A DNA stretch of 64,000 nucleotides, taken from Prostheceraeus crozeri (Eukaryota > Platyhelminthes > Polycladida > Euryleptidae). Positions 42,331 through 55,618 of the stretch are shown in pieces; the stretch's first letter is position 1, and the number at the start of each line of letters is the position of its first letter. The notes under the pieces are model-generated. The model ran no database searches. It saw only the letters and a program-made list of their open reading frames with translations, and had not been told where the DNA came from. A program made the translations under genes and the position numbers. The stretch spans positions 1-64,000 of the forward strand of contig CAJQUW010005326.1 in the NCBI GenBank assembly GCA_907163375.1, written 5' to 3'.

Positions 42331-45300
42331 CAAGGATTTCAGCTGAAGCAATGTCCCAACTTGTGTGAAACACAAAATTTATACGCAGATCTCTGTCAAT
42401 GTTAAAAAATGTTTTAGACACCTTTTGATACGAAAAGATTCTTTCTATATGAAAGGAATCTTCATACAAAAATTTATTGCGGTCGATTCACATGCATTGC
42501 TCTGCAAACAGTTAGAAGCACTGGTGAATTTTTTCAGCAGTTTGGCTAACATAGCAAATTTACAATCCGCTCATAATATCAATTGATTTCCCGAAGTTTA
42601 GAAAAATAATCTCACTGAACATTAAAATCTATTCCTAGTCCTCGATCCCCTTTTTGACTTCATTTCAAAGAAAAGTCATTAGCCCCATGTGCTGTATCCA
42701 AAGGGTTCCTAGAAACCGGGGCGGAATTTTCAGTCCGGTTTTGTATCCTGGATGGGAACCGGGGCGAATCTTACAGTTCGATGTTGTTCGATGATTTTCG
42801 AGGCCCCTTTCATCTTAAGTTCGTAACCATTTGAATAAAGTTGTACAGAAAATTGTGCTTGAATGAAGTCATATTTGATGAGTCACTGAACTGCGCTAGA
42901 TCAATAGAATACTGATATTTATTGAATCAATACATAGGCTTATTCATTGAGACGAAGCCCCTCAGCCAACAAAAAGCATTGCCAGAAGTGTAAGTAAACC
43001 AAGTCAGTCTACATTTTCCCTATTTATATCAAATCGGCCCAAATTCAGAGCTTGAAAAGTTCTCTTCTTATAAGCCATTGTTTCTCAACCTCTTCTTATC
43101 GCGAACTAAGCGCTCACCCCGAGTGGACTACGTGAACTAAGACTTATTTAAATAAATACGGATCTATCAAACGTAACGGCGTCTATTTAATGGCGCTTTG
43201 ATGTAATTTAGTATTTTGTCTCAAATTCAGTTTCTACAATTGATGTCCGGTAAGTCCTGGCGAGTCAGATGTTACTTGTAATTACGAAACATCTAGAAAA
43301 AATTATTTATGTAGCCTATATAATATTAGTATACAATACAGTCGCACCTCAACTGAGAGAACAATTTCTAATAACGCAGTCTTTGGGCTGCCGTGAAAAA
43401 TCGATAAACACAGTGCGTCACCATAGTGGTGGATTACTGACGCTGACGGAATCGTAATTTGCAGTAAAGTAGCTGTGTCAACGTAGCCTCACGTGAAGGC
43501 ACCTGATCTGCAGATACTTTCTATGCTAATCATATTGAAGAAATAGACTGCTTCTTTGACTCTGAGCAGCGTCATGACATTTAATAACCAAATCAAAGAC
43601 AGTAGAAGATATCTTTGAACCAAATCCGCCATTGATTAAGCCATTTTTACCAAAAGCGATCTTTATTTCACATTCACTTCGCGAACTAAACTGACCTGTC
43701 CGGCGGACTAATTTTAGTACCTTTACCACGGACTTTTTCTGCCTCAAATAACTTCTTCATGCATCTCTCTGTCTCTAATAATAATTAATAGCAGATTGAT
43801 GCGCTCACATAAATAAGCAGATGTTTAATGAATACTCGACCATTCCCACATTAAATCAATTGATGCAAAATTTTGTACCTCCGTTAAATTTACCTTCACG
43901 ATGAAGCGAAAGGTCCTATTCGTAAGTCTTTATTCAGTGAGTCAGCCCATTCAGTTCGATCTTTCCAACACACTCAAGCTTATTGACACAGAGTCAATAA
44001 CTATTTTTGAGTTTTCAGACAACGTCGTCCAATTTGGCCATCAATTCAGTATTTCGCATATCGGTTCATCGGCAGCTCATGTCAACAAAGCGAAGTGTTG
44101 TCTTGGCAACGCCTCCAAAAGGAATTGTAGACCTAAGGTTCTCGGAAAACAACGAGTCCGATTCAATGTAAAAAACGTGCAGTTCAAATCTTTTAAAATG
44201 TCACAAGATAGACCTCACAAAGAGTTCATTTCATTATTTACAACTTTGACCTCTTAATGTATGCATTACACATAGCAGTACGAGAAAAATAAGCAAACAC
44301 TTTCACGCACAATATTCAGCAAGTTTCAAGCATGAGAAAAGAGGCGGTGCATGAACAGATTACTTGAACCGATAGAATAGGAAATGGGAGGAAAAGAGGA
44401 TGAGAAACAGAATGAGATGGACTGATTCACATCAAATCAGTCGTTCTCTTTTTATTTCTTAAAATCATCTATCAAATACATCGAAATTACATTGTAGGGA
44501 TATCTCAAAACAAGCTCATCCGGCGTTAAAATATAAATTGCACTTGCACTACAATTCATTTATCTTAAGTTTTGACGTCAACTGATTGACTTACTTTTAC
44601 ATGCATTTGCAGTCGTTGACTAAGCCTTTAGCCACACTGAATGTATCCGCCAGCAAACGTATGTCCGCAAGCTATTAATCACTCTGGTTTGCCTTGTCGC
44701 AATGTGCAATACAATCTACAACAATTATGACTTTATATTTGCTGCAAAGCGCTTTGCTCGGAAACGCTTGGAAAAGCTCGCAGTGTAGCTGAGGCCTAAT
44801 GCTTTCTTAGTATCTCTCGGCGGGCAGTGAGTAGGACTGATGCTGAGTAAATAACTTTTTAATCAGAATGCACTTTTTCTTTGGACCATATAGCAAATAT
44901 GCTAGGAATTAAAAATTCATGTGCATAATTTCGTGGAACATTAAATTTAACCGTGAATATTATTTCCAATTGCAAGATAAAGCGTAGCATTTGGCAGTTG
45001 ATAGCTATGAAATAATGCATTTTTAACTTTGATCTAATCAATCGGGCTGTATCTTAGATATTATTTGACCAACAGTATGATTTCAGTTGGTTCTGTTTCA
45101 TCTAATAGCACAAGGTTGTGGTTATGTTTTATCAGAGATAGGGATCTTCGTGAAACCTTAATTGAACTAGGAATTTTATTTACATATGTCAGTATCGGAA
45201 TATCATTTACTGACTTCGAGCTTTCACGCTATTGATCGGGTAACAGCTGCAAAAATGTTTGCCTTCAATGTTTCCTATTAATTCGCTTCGAAACCAAAAT

Positions 45301-48300
45301 GCATGCAAACCTGTAGAATGTACAGAACACAGATCACGAAAACGGCTTTCTTCAATATGCCATTGTCAGCTCACATTGATTTCGTAACAATGCATCAGTT
45401 ACAGAAGTTGAAATAATAAAAGTCAATTTCAATAACAATCAATTTCAATAAAAGTCAAATTGATTAACAACATCAATCAATTAATTTTAGCTGATGATTT
45501 TAGCAATTGATTGCCAAATTATTGCAAGTTATCGCAGTTTTAATTGTTAGAGTGATCATTTATATTGTTTATAAAGCTTCTCAATTCAAGTTTATGCACT
45601 ATAGACCTTACAAATCGAATGGGTTATTCATCAAATTTTCGTGAAAGTAGATTCGAATTCTGCGGTGTAGACCTACTGCGCGACACAACTGCACTGGTTT
45701 CATCCTATTCTATATACTTAGCAGGCATGTCAGTAACACCAGCATCACCAACTACCGGTATTGTACAAGTCTTCATGAATTGTTTTTATAACAACGGTAA
45801 ATCAGGACGAACCGCATGATAGATCTCTATCACGTTATGAACTTTCAAAGTCATACTACAGCCGTACAGCGTGACCTCTTTTTAATTCATGTAAATGCAA
45901 ATACATCATAATGAATTTTGTAATAGCATACGTAATTGCATGCATCCATATTCATAAAGGAGAAACGTAGTCCCCTCATCTGTTGCTACATTAATTTAGT
46001 ATTCATTTGTAACGTTTTCTCAAGTTATCTTTTAAAAAAACTGCACAGGAAATAATGTGCATGCACTCCCGTTATTATGAAATACTTCGATGATTAATCG
46101 CAGTAACAAGCACATGTTGCAAGCATACAAATCGAGAGAAATTAGCAGATAATTGTGACCCCGGTCCTTCGTGGCAGCAATTTTCAGTAGCACAAAGTTC
46201 CTCTTGATGATGGCCAACACGCTATACAGGCCTAATATGATGATTAATAAAAAAAAACACTTTCTGATGTGTGAACAATTTGCCAATATTCATTTTTGCT
46301 TCTGATGCAGGGATATGCAGGACAATTCGGGATGATAATCTTCTCTAAACCGTCTGTACAGGCTGTGCACTTAACAATCACTACTACGAAAACGTGATGA
46401 TTCCTGTTCGCGAAGAGTCGCAGTGACCGCAGCACCCACACCGTAACAACAAACAGACAAGCGGAAAACATCGATGCTGCTCATCAACCAAGCACACGTC
46501 ATCTAGAGTTGATATTTACGGACACAGATGGTTTGCATACATTCTCCCTCACCGTGACCTGAATGCCCCTCGGTGTTTGCCTATTTGGGGAACTACGGGC
46601 AGACTGTGAGCGCTCCAAATGTCAGACCAGGCTTTACGTAAATAGCTAAACTGAGTGTGGAATTCTTCAATTCCATGACGGTAAATATGCGATATGTTGA
46701 CACTGTACCTCCACAAATCGTTAACTCGCTAAGGCGAGACATAGAAAGACGAAGAGAACGTCTCATAAAAGAGATGCGAAGGGCTGGCATGAGACATGAA
46801 GCAAACAAGGTCATGTGTGACCGGACTTCATCGTAAAATCGATTGTCAGTTGTCTCGTTCACCCCTTAGCAAGTTTTCCAAGAGTTTAGAAACGGAGTTA
46901 AACTGATCCGGAAAAACAAACACACAGTTGAGGAGAAAGGTGAACTTCTAAAGAGAAAGATCTAAGTATGCTTAGGCTAATGAGATTTCTGTTTAATCGA
47001 TATGATTTTTTGTTGAATTTCTGAGATTATGCAGGCAATTTCAAATCTAAGGCAGTACAGCCTCGTTATTTAAAGGTAGAGTGGAGAAGAGCTGAAGGGG
47101 AGGAGTAATTTGATAACTCTTCCACAAACTTTGTAAATTAGCTTTGTCGTTATCTAAGCTTAAGCATGGCTTAAGCTACCGCAATTTATTACATTCTAAT
47201 GACTTGGAATAATTTGATTTCATTCAGATGTTAAATAAAATTCAGAAGAAACCACCTGAGTTTGACCAAAAGTGAAATGATTCCATGTTTTTCAACTGAG
47301 GATGCAACTCAATATTTAATTATTCTATTTGTATTGTGCTTGCAAAAAGCAGTATTTATGATTTACTACAGGAGCACTAACTTGTGTTCAAAGTGATATT
47401 TATGAATGCCTGTCGAAATTTCAGTAACTTGCTAATTGCAATTCTCACATTTCATCAAATGTAAAATACATGTAATTATTCAATTTATGTATATTATTAT
47501 TGATGTTCTGTAAAGGCCAACTTCAGTGGTCAAGATCACTTACAATAAATTTAGGAATAATCAGAAGCAAAATTAACAAGTCAGCTCTCATAAACATTTG
47601 TGCTTGATTTACTGAAACATCTGATGCGGAAACTGGTAGGGATTAGTATAATATTATAAAGATGATCACATAATAATTACTTTAATATTAAGTTATCATG
47701 GCTTCTTTTAACAGATTCCTTAATCGTTTAGCCATCTATTAGCGGAATTCTTCAAACAATTTCCGCCAATAAAAAAAAGGTGTGGCAATTTTAATTGCAA
47801 AAATTAACACATCAGTTGCAAGTTTATGTTATCTATGTTAGTCTAAATCCATTCCTATAAATATAACTTGATGAATGCATCGCCATGTAGCAAAAGCAAG
47901 CAACGCATTTTTTGAAGTGGAAATTGAAACAATTTCAAGATGATTTCAGCAAGAATTGAACTATTTCGCAATATTTTGTGCGGACGTGTTCAGGTCAATC
48001 ATTTTCCTACAAGCGAATAACGTTGCAAGAAGAAGGCTTACAAGGCTTGCATTCTGCAACACCCACAAAAATAGTGAATGATTTTTTTTAATTGGTTCAT
48101 AGTAAAACGTGTTCAATTCCAGGCAAGCAAAATGTCATTTTTGTCCCAATTTATCAGTATGATCGTAGGCTATCTCGATAATTGTAATCAAAGCAAAAAT
48201 ATGTAGGTCAGACATAATTAATAAAGTCATGTGTCTTGACTTGTATGTTCTTCTATAACCTAAGCAATTTCTGACATTGAAGAGTAAAACTCTGCCCCCG

Positions 48301-51300
48301 CCCTCCATGTAGTAGAAAATAAAAATAATTTCACATGACTTATTCTGCAAATCGAAACACATCATTCATATCGAAAATATTGTCATTTGGATAGCCGGAC
48401 CTCGTTGATGTTGGATCTTCGGATGTGTCAAATATTGCTTATTCTAGCTTAGCTGCTAGCTCCAAAGATCATGACAACGTGACAATGAACAACAAGATGG
48501 AACTTGTTATGTTATTAGAAGCACGAATCGGGTCAGATTACGGTAGGTATAGACGTAAGAGGTATTCATTCTTCCCTGTCAATCGACTATCGGTCGCTGA
48601 GATGAAGACGTATTTCAATCTGCAATAACCCGGTGCTATTGATGAAATCATATGGACTTGAATAGTCCAAGTATAGTGGCCCAGTTCCTAATCATTTGAT
48701 GATAGAGACAGCTGACATTTACAGAGATCGAGAAGGACATCCTACGTGAGTGCAAGATAATAACACCGGATACACCTGCGTGATTTAGAGGCAGATGCGG
48801 CCGCGGGCTGCAACTTAGTATTCTTCAAATTTTTAGAAAACTTTTTTAAAAAAGCGTCAACATGATAACAAAAGAGAAGCAGACAAAATGAAATTCGATA
48901 CGTGTAGACCAAGAGATACTAAATCCTATTAAGATAAATGTAGCCCGTTTTATGTGGCACATATTGTTTCTGCGTATATGGAATTGCAGCCCAGGGTTGT
49001 CTCATTATGTCTATTTAAGCTACCCGTGACGTTAACAACTCATTCAGTTGGTTGAACTTTTTAAAAATCGTCATGAAATGATGACATTTAAAAAGCAGTA
49101 AAAACAATACAAGCAAAAATATCTTGTTTTTTTTGTTTAGATAAATTCAAAAACATGGGCCCTTATTACAACCGCAAGACTTGGATTACAACACTTTTTA
49201 ATTTGAACTCATCATGAAAATGTTGACCTTCGGCTTGACCCTTGCTTGAAGTTGAATTCATCAATCACCTAACGTATATTATCCAGGAAAGAATGCCAGT
49301 CGAGATTTTCTGGCCGGCCTGGTAAGGTTCAGCGACCGGCCAAGGACAACTGGCAGGCCGACATCAATTGGATTTCAAAATGTTTTCTCACAGTTTCTTT
49401 CTCGGCTACCATTATGCGAAATGAAATTTTATTTGCAAAAATGCTGACATATTCAGATCAATCACATTAAATTAGCTTTTGGAGCAGCGTTACTTGTCAT
49501 CAGCAGTCTACGCATATTTTACATTTGCTTTTCGTACATTTTTCCTTCGAAAATTCAACGATGACGCTCACATGTAAGTAAATGAACCTGTTGATAAGCT
49601 TGGCTTTAAATGACATAGCAAATAATTTTGAACAATAAATGCAGACATACAAAATGATCTACATTGGCCTAATCTACTTTTGTAAAAATATTTGTGGTAA
49701 TCTACAGTACTATGGTTGATAACAATGTGAATTAACATGATATCATGAAGATCTGAAATTTATACTCACATTATCTCACGTAAAGGGAATTTTGATATTT
49801 TGTTGTAATGATGCTATAATGCTACAATTACAAAAAATGAAAGCATCCATTGCACAAAGTCGAAAGAAGTCCTGTATATAAGCTCCCCTCATCGATTCAA
49901 CAGACGGAGACGGACAGGTCTTACGCCATTAAAGCCGATGAGAGATTTCCATCTCTGAATTATAAATAACTATGCGCGATTGGTTATTTCGATGTTCCGA
50001 TAGGTAAATTCGGATAATTTGTTTAGAAGAAAAGAAAGATGTGCTCTGCTAAGGAGACATGAGTGAGATTTGAAATAACGGCAACGTACCGGCATGTGTT
50101 AAAGACTCATTGCTGAAAATCATTTGAAATAAGTAAGCAAATGAAAAATTATTTCTTATTAAATTGATAAATCCATAGTTTCCAATTTCATTTTAAGAAG
50201 TTTTTATCAAGGTGATTTAGGCGCAAACAGTTTACCTTTTATTGCGGATTTGTTCTACTCAACCCGCCCTAGTTCGATTACTCTGAAAATAGTCCAGATT
50301 TCGTCTACCTGAACACGTCTACTTTCAAGTGAGGAGGTCAATGCTGCTTTCTATCCAAACTGCATGCTGTTCATTGACTAGAACTTTCCCTTAATGTGCT
50401 TCAAACAGGATATTCAATTACGCTGCAATGGATCTGCGCCTTCTGTCCTTTCCTGAGTCAAGCAGCGCTCACCAAAACAAGCACCAAGTCGGGACTAGAA
50501 AGATAAGTTATATAGGGTTGGGAAATTATTCAAGTTTGCCATTTCAAGTGAATTGTGTTTGCTTATCGTTCGAGGAACTTCTCGGAGGTCACGTCTGCAA
50601 GAGTGCATCTCAAGCTTGAGCTGTCTTATTTGCACATCCATCAGGGAGAAACTCAGTTGAGTTTCCTGTGTGCCGAACAGGAAAATATCGAGAATTAAAC
50701 TTGTTGACTATTGGAGGACATTTTCTGCTATTCGTCTGACACTTTTCCTAATAGATTAATTCCATCCATTTGCCTTCTTTAACATGTGAACGTTGTGATG
50801 AGTACGAGGCACTCGACTGATTTTCTCTCAGGATATTTCATGCGTACACCACATGTTGGTGATGTTCATGTTGTTATTTCAATGTTTGTTGATACTAAAG
50901 ACACGTTCGAAGCTAATAAACATGGGATGATTCGAAACATTCAAATTTGGCTTACTATGTACATATTTCACTTAAACATTATTTTGCATTACTGTGGAAA
51001 AATCTCCCATTAATGTTTTGTACTAGAAGTACTCTGCATATATCATTACAATTCTCATATTTCATTCCATCAAATCAATGTGTAGTAGGCCCATTTGCCT
51101 TAACTATGCACATCTGAAAATGTCTTTGAATTAAGACGTCAAATCTGAATCATAGAGGCTTTTCAAATAGTGCTGGGTTGTGCTCATTGTCAAAAAATGC
51201 AAAGCGAAAGTAATTTGAATCTGAAATATCTATATCTAATGTCGGAAGCATAAAAAAATTGCCAGTACCTTTAGGTAGCAACTAGTAGGCTCAACATTTA

Positions 51301-52140
51301 TCATGGCACTTAGTAAATTTTAAAAGCATTGTGGATTAGGATAAAAACATGGCTTTGTATTAATTTCATACTATCAAACAAGTATTTTTGGTTGAAAATG
51401 TTATTTTGCTTCTGTTTTGTATTAATTTCAAATATTAAAATGCGCCTTAAACTGGATTTACCTGTACAAGTTAGGAAATTTTGGCTCTGAGAAGTGCTTG
51501 GTAGACGCTAGCCTTCACGCGATCAACGAGAGACACGTTGACCTCCTGCATTTTTTAAATGAGACAACCGCACATCCACTAAATTGAATTTTCACATCAG
51601 CAGCATTATCTAATGAACAATAGTAGCCGTGTTGAAATTGTTTGAGAAAAAGGTGTCGACCGTAAGATCGATGCATGTCGCACTCCAACCATTCAAAAAT
51701 TAATACTTGAAGCAAAAATGAGTAGTTTGAGGCACTAAATATATCGCGGTCCTACGATCTTCTTCAGTGAAGATGTCACAAGACTAAGTTGTTTTTGAAA
51801 CCAAGATTTTATTCATGGTTCAGCAGCAGTATACGGTAGTTGTTTTAAAACATTTCCCAAGCATTTTCCCTTAATTAAGCGGTATTTAAAAGCATGCATT
51901 CCAAGTCCATGTTTTTCCATCAGGGTTTTAAAACAGTCGTTTTCTGCATATCTTTAAAGCTTAAACAGGATGAGAACGGGAATTTTCTGTAGCATGTGAC
52001 ATCGCAATGACCTTGACTGAGGACGAATGAACCTAGATGATCAATGCAAGCAACCATTTCTTAAGTTAAGACCTCTGTTGGCTGACGTCTCACGCTCTCT
52101 TTTTTTCACACGCAGCAATAATTGGGATTTGTGATTTGAA
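42331..52140. other. Long gene-poor host DNA
   Basis: Nearly 10 kb lack any reading frame with a recognisable domain. There are related aaccggggcg words at 42710-42775 and an ATTAATTG-like AT patch at 45420-45530 similar in style to the MITE at 55357. Frames at 43901-44257 and 46593-46862 were examined and not supported. Introns or distant regulatory DNA of a host gene cannot be excluded. Confidence 0.45.
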
Positions 52141-52794
52141 ATGGCCGGCAATGAAAGAAGACGAAAGAACTGGAGTGAGACCGAAATTAGCTTGCTATTC
52201 GACGAGATGTATGTTCATTATCCAAAACTTTTCGGCAAGTTCAGTGCATCAGTGACAAAAGAAGAAAAGAATAAATTATGGGATCAAATCGGCAATAATC
52301 TAAATCGAGATGTGGAAGATGTTAAGAGAAAGTTCATATCTTTGAAAAGTGAAAAATTGAAAAATAATTCAAACTATAGAAGAGTCCTGAATCGCACTGG
52401 TGGTGGAACACCTCCACCTCCATTATCTCCCATGACACATTTATTGCTTGACATAATTGGCAATGACAATCCAAAGATTCAAGGTGTCGGCTCCCGTATG
52501 GATTCATCTATAATGGATGGCATCGATAGTGATGATGATGACGAAAATGTCCCTCCAAAACCCAAACGCATGAAACCGAAGAATGAGCTGGAGTCGCTTC
52601 TATTTCGTCAGAGTGAAGAAAGGCACGAAAAAGAACTGATTCTGTTGGATCTGAAGATAGAAAATGCGAAAATGAAGAAAATGTTACAGAGCAAGACAGC
52701 CCGGTTGCCAGTTTGTACCGGAACAACAGAAGAAACGGCGGAGATCGAAGATAATATAATTACGGAGAGTGATTATTCCTATCGCCGATTGTAG
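52141..52794 (+). CDS. Single-exon Myb/SANT-like DNA-binding protein, probably transposon-derived
   Basis: This intact frame of 217 codons starts with ATG in a good context (gaaATGG). Residues about 8-75 form a trihelical Myb/SANT-like domain (NWSETEISLLFDEMY, KEEKNKLWDQIGNNLN, VEDVKRKFISLKSEKLK). A Pro run (TPPPPLSP), an acidic run (DSDDDDEN), a basic nuclear-localisation-like PPKPKRMKPK and a C-terminal coiled coil (ERHEKELILLDLKIENAK) follow. Similar proteins accompany the transposase in PIF/Harbinger elements, or are domesticated from them as in the NAIF1 family. No DDE transposase is found beside it, but a Harbinger-style end lies at 53495-53512. It could be a host gene or an element remnant. 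Confidence 0.65.
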   Translation: MAGNERRRKNWSETEISLLFDEMYVHYPKLFGKFSASVTKEEKNKLWDQIGNNLNRDVEDVKRKFISLKSEKLKNNSNYRRVLNRTGGGTPPPPLSPMTHLLLDIIGNDNPKIQGVGSRMDSSIMDGIDSDDDDENVPPKPKRMKPKNELESLLFRQSEERHEKELILLDLKIENAKMKKMLQSKTARLPVCTGTTEETAEIEDNIITESDYSYRRL

Positions 52795-53261
52795 TGATAA
52801 TGCTTGTGTGAACGTGGTGATTATACTTGGTATGTTCAGCAGCTTAAACACTCAGGTAAACAATTCATTTTATAGCATTACAATTCTTTGTTAGAAAGGA
52901 TGTTGTTCTTTGTCTTAAAGGGTAGGCCTACATGTAGATAACCTACATGTGGGGACTGTAAAGATGTGAATATACATGTATATGATGGGATTATACATGT
53001 TGCATGGGCTCAACGAAGAATCATGCTTACTATGATTCAATAATATACATATAGTTCTACTATTTACATGTGGTATTAGTAAGCTACTACAATTATAGTT
53101 CTTCACTCTATAGATACAATCATAGTTAATGACAGTTTTCTAATAGCCTATTCAATGTTTATAAAATTATAATCATACATGATAGATTAGTTATGCCTCC
53201 ATTGTCGCGTTAAATTGACGGAGATAAGTATTTAGAAGTACCCCTTATTGATATTAAGTTA

Positions 53262-53512
53262 GAAGAGGAAATAAAATAACATCAATTGATTTTATCTTTA
53301 GTGCAACAGACTTATTCTAACTTAAAATCGTATTATCTTAACTTAGGATTGCTCTAAAGATAAAATCATTTTATCTTAGAATAAAATATGATCGGTATGG
53401 TGCAACGGAGATAAAATGATTTTAAGATAAACTGATATAATATCGTGTTCTGCAACTGAAATTATTCTAACTTAAGATAATAAGATTTTATGCTGTTTGT
53501 GCAACCGGCCCC
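53262..53512. repeat. MITE-like AT-rich repeat with a Harbinger-style end
   Basis: Several half-related blocks with gtgcaac, ataaaatcattttatc and ttctaacttaa alternate, and the right end is gtttgtgcaaccggcccc (53495-53512). Read from the end, ggggccggttgcacaaac is typical of some Harbinger-type terminal repeats. The matching left end was not found. Confidence 0.45.
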
Positions 53513-54495
53513 ATGGTTTCCAAATTTGTTTTTAGACATATCTTTCAATGCTAGGTTTAAACTGTTGATGATGTGCAAGGACTTTCAGATAATAAGCAAG
53601 TCATGTTTTTAATTGAGGTCCCAGAAATCGATGGGCATGATAGGCGCCTAAAGTTTTCATTCACAGCCCAGAGCCGATTGCGTGTAAGTGAACTTTGTCT
53701 TTCCACCGCATGGATTGGAACAGCGGCAATTGCAAAGGTTAGAATACTGTCAGAGTTTCTGTCGACCTGGCCAGTTTATGGTTTATCAAACATACACCCA
53801 GCATAGAAAACTTTCGAATAGCATGTTATCAACATTACAAGTGCAGTATGAGGCTGTGGATTCTTTGTTTGGTGACTTGAAAACGATGCAAAATGTTGGA
53901 GAAACAAAGCTAAATTAAAATAGAATGACATCAAGACTAAGAGATTAGATACAGATTTTTTTTAAAAAAAAATATTGAAGAACATGTCACAGATCAAGTT
54001 TTACATTGGCCTATTTACATGTAGGCGTTTTTGATATCGACTCCTTATTTTCAGATCTATTCTCAGTATGTCTCATTAGGCGTGCGCATAATGCCGTCCT
54101 ATGTGTACAAGAAAGAATCGATGTAGCCAACAAGCTAAGTTGGGATACGTCTCAGACTTAACCGATAAACATGAAATGAGATCAAGATGAGATCAAGGAA
54201 AGGTAGAACAAATTTATAGATAGTTGTTACTGCATTGAGAGAGAAAGAGAGAGATGCATATTGAAATGGATAGCAAATGGAAATCAGAAATTTTACATCA
54301 ATTTCACAGAAGCAGGTTAAGAAGTTACTGAATGCACAAAATTCGGGTCATGGTTAATTATTTAAAAGCACACAACTTCGAAAAAAAGAGTTCCGTCGTT
54401 TTGAAATTCTGCAGTATGTACACCGATTTCACCACAAGGTAAATAAGCTAGATGCCCTTTGGAAGTTTCAGTGGACTCAATTTGAGCAAGTAATT

Positions 54496-54671
54496 TTAGG
54501 AAAACAGTTGAGCCGAGTCAGTCACTCGTGTACAGTCTCTGATTTTGAGGCAACTATTCTGAATAAGCTGAAACTTTGAAGAATCTCTATTCGACAGTCC
54601 AATGAAAGCCGGACAATAGTATGCAATGAGGGAGCGTGTCAGCGCATTATATGTCAAAATGAATTGCTTTG
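54496..54671 (-). pseudogene. C-terminal tail of a LINE reverse transcriptase
   Basis: On the minus strand a frame of about 55 codons ends with TAA at 54498-54496. It reads LTYNALTRSLIAYYCPAF, then KFQLIQNSCLKIRDCTRVT and SAQLF. This pattern (an L..SLI.Y motif, then LQ.IQN..L.I and TRVT) is the post-thumb region of CR1/Jockey-type LINE polymerases. The rest of the element is not visible. Confidence 0.6.
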
Positions 54672-54841
54672 GTGTCGTAGGGCCTGTACGGCGATTCCAT
54701 TAGTCTCAAGATACACATCCGCTGCGCACACTTCCAACATGTCGTCATGAGACTTCAACTTAAAGAACCATTCAAGATAATGCTTTAAAATGCATCATCT
54801 CCTAAAAGTCTGTGTTGCTTATATGCACAGGGCTGTGCGCG

Positions 54842-54880
54842 GTGCACCGGTGCACGGTTCTCAAACCGGTGCATCGAAAT
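54842..54880. repeat. Possible single hAT-type terminus
   Basis: The stretch starts cagggctgtgcgcggtgcac and continues with the palindromic ggtgcaccggtgcac. CAGGG starts are common in hAT termini, but only one end is seen. Confidence 0.25.
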
Positions 54881-55356
54881 GTGCAAATTTCGATCAAATT
54901 GATTTTTTGCTGTTATAGTTTCAATCATAATTAATTCTAACTATCTGTTATCTTAGTCAATGCACATTGTAAAGAAAAGTATTTTAAGCATACAGTGTCA
55001 TTAATCATTTCTAATTATCATTTGAATTCAGACTTTAAATTTCTTCATCATGAAAATGAAACCTTTTGAAAATCATGGATGTTATATTATAAAATAACCA
55101 AATGCATTTCCAGATGTCAAGAAAAAAGTAAAAAAGGATGAAAATAAAAAAATTCAAGTTCATGATAAATTATTTAGGCCACAAAATCTCAATTCCCGCT
55201 ACCACTGGATTTTGGAATCTCATAGTGAGTGCTGCGTGCCAAGATAGGCTACAGGTAATCCTAGCATTCCGGCGGCCATCGATCTGCCCGAAAGATCTTT
55301 TCGGCATCCGGCAACATTATCACATTACAGAGAGACTGCTTGAAGCATCTCATCAT

Positions 55357-55576
55357 CAGGGGTTATCAAAAATTAATTGCAATTAATTGGGACTGAGCAA
55401 TCAATTAATTTTAATTGCATCTTGGAGCAATCAATTGATTGCAATTATCAGGTGTCACCAATCAATTGATTGGAATTAATCATCGCCATCAATCAACTAA
55501 TTGCAATTATCTTCATGCCGCAATCAATTAATTGCTACCAATTAATTGCAATTCAATTAAATTTTGATAACCCCTG
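55357..55576. mobile_element. 220-bp MITE with CAGGGGTTATC ends and ATTAATTG repeats
   Basis: The ends caggggttatcaaaa and ttttgataacccctg are inverted copies. The inside is made of variants of caatcaattaattgcaatta in both orientations. The 8 bp flanks (ctcatcat and ccctgcat) agree at only five positions, so a hAT-type duplication is possible but not proven. Confidence 0.7.
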
Positions 55577-55618
55577 CCCTGCATAGTATTTTTTGATAGC
55601 GGTGACATTACTTCCAAT

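Noticed and set aside
43901-44257. 118-codon plus-strand frame
   Set aside because: No recognisable domain, no supporting context and an ordinary composition for random frames.
46593-46862. Frames on both strands with an Arg-rich stretch that might be an exon
   Set aside because: No clear splice sites or domain; not supportable from sequence alone.
53573-53918. Two overlapping frames after the Myb gene
   Set aside because: They might be its continuation in another exon, but no domain or convincing splice signals are seen.
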